56,419 bases of DNA from a virus. The first letter of the stretch is position 1; each line of letters begins with the position of its first letter. The DNA lies in the IMG/VR virus record IMGVR_UViG_3300028708_000002, positions 1 through 56,419 of that record, one strand, 5' to 3'. Shown here piece after piece: positions 56,051 through 56,419 of this stretch. Under the pieces are notes generated by a model. It saw only the letters and a program-made list of their open reading frames with translations. It was not told the DNA's origin and ran no database searches. A program made the position numbers and the translations under genes.

Positions 56051-56419
56051 CTACGTTACCCGATGCGCGCCGAGGATCTCTTTGGCTCGACGGAGCCAGG
56101 TTAGGTTGTGCTTCAAGGCATCCCGCGCATGCGGCTGTCCGGTCAGGGAGGCGTAGTAACCCCACGCCCGGAGCCGGTCGTCAGTGATAGCCATAGCTAG
56201 CGCGGGCATCTGCTTGATGACGGGGCGGACAGGACCACCCTTGTACTTGCGGGAGATCCGTCGCATCTCATACTCAAACGCCGAGGTCACCTTGACCGGC
56301 GAGAGGTCGACTGCCATCTGGCGGAGGTAGAAGTCCTCGCAGACGACCTTGGCTGAGGGCCAGGACAGCACAAGCTCGATCATCTGGTCCACCTGGCTCT
56401 CCCAGGGACCCACGAACTC
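56051..56419 (-). CDS. RuvC-like resolvase, C-terminal part (runs off window edge)
   Basis: Codons 46-168 of the split resolvase, which starts at 276 on the other side of the junction. It carries E74 in VVCEDFY and, near the end, HARDALKHNL with D146 and H150. The reading frame is open to the last base of the window (EFVGPWE). The stop is at 56051-56053. Confidence 0.85.
   Translation of the reverse strand, partial: EFVGPWESQVDQMIELVLSWPSAKVVCEDFYLRQMAVDLSPVKVTSAFEYEMRRISRKYKGGPVRPVIKQMPALAMAITDDRLRAWGYYASLTGQPHARDALKHNLTWLRRAKEILGAHRVT
56282..56419. repeat. Right copy of end-to-end overlap
   Basis: Matches 1-138 except at 56408 and 56411. In the shared frame the two copies encode the same residues (GTG/GTT for Val, GGT/GGC for Gly). 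Confidence 0.9.

Noticed and set aside
1-56419. tRNA genes or CRISPR arrays
   Set aside because: No cloverleaf with a T-loop GTTCRA and matching stems, and no spaced identical repeats, were seen by eye on either strand.

Overview
The window is a nearly complete genome of a tailed phage with a long non-contractile tail (siphovirus). Positions 1-138 and 56282-56419 are the same sequence with two mismatches, and a RuvC-like resolvase gene reads straight through this junction. The molecule is therefore circular or circularly permuted, with a unit of about 56,281 bp. About 97 genes can be called, every one of them on the minus strand, so the map reads from right to left. No integrase, immunity repressor, tRNA or CRISPR array was seen, which suggests a lytic phage. 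An actinobacterial host is likely: the DNA is GC-rich, there is a BldC-like regulator, a secreted domain of a kind common in Actinobacteria, a ThyX-type thymidylate synthase and a lipoprotein with a canonical lipobox.

Layout in transcription order. (1) 56.4-53.4 kb: the resolvase (split by the window edge), a ribbon-helix-helix protein and an 820-residue primase-polymerase/SF3 helicase. An AT-rich, GGGCCC-studded 270-bp gap follows and is a candidate origin or control region. (2) 53.1-48.3 kb: about 16 small genes, mostly of unknown function, including a MazG-like protein, a coiled-coil membrane protein and several small Cys/His proteins. They end at two strong hairpins. (3) 48.2-24.6 kb: the structural and lysis operon. 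It runs through small and large terminase, portal, a MuF protein fused to a zinc metallopeptidase, scaffold, decoration, major capsid, head-tail connectors, tail terminator, major tail protein, frameshifted tail chaperones, tape measure, minor tail proteins, a GH25 lysin and a holin, and then reaches a 12-bp-stem hairpin. (4) 24.4-19.3 kb: a block of DUF6011, SAP/zinc, DUF2786, membrane and helicase genes. Six of these start behind the same leader signal, four times with a small hairpin whose stem changes in both strands while the loop stays the same. (5) 19.3-0 kb: recombination and replication (SNF2 helicase, RecB/Cas4-like nuclease, Sak4-like ATPase, SSB-like protein), nucleotide metabolism (UDG, HAD nucleotidase, ThyX, a DUF1599-like protein), two oxidoreductases, and a DNA polymerase III alpha divided into separate PHP and polymerase genes.

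The replication genes form a largely self-sufficient set (primase-helicase, DnaE in two parts, SSB-like protein, recombination ATPase, nuclease, resolvase). The nucleotide genes would supply dTMP and act on dU and dNMPs. The most novel signals are the repeated leader hairpins and their complementarity to the loop of the late-operon hairpin, the split DnaE, the MuF-metallopeptidase fusion, the ThyX with a DnaJ-like zinc segment, and the likely +1 frameshift in the tail chaperone gene.
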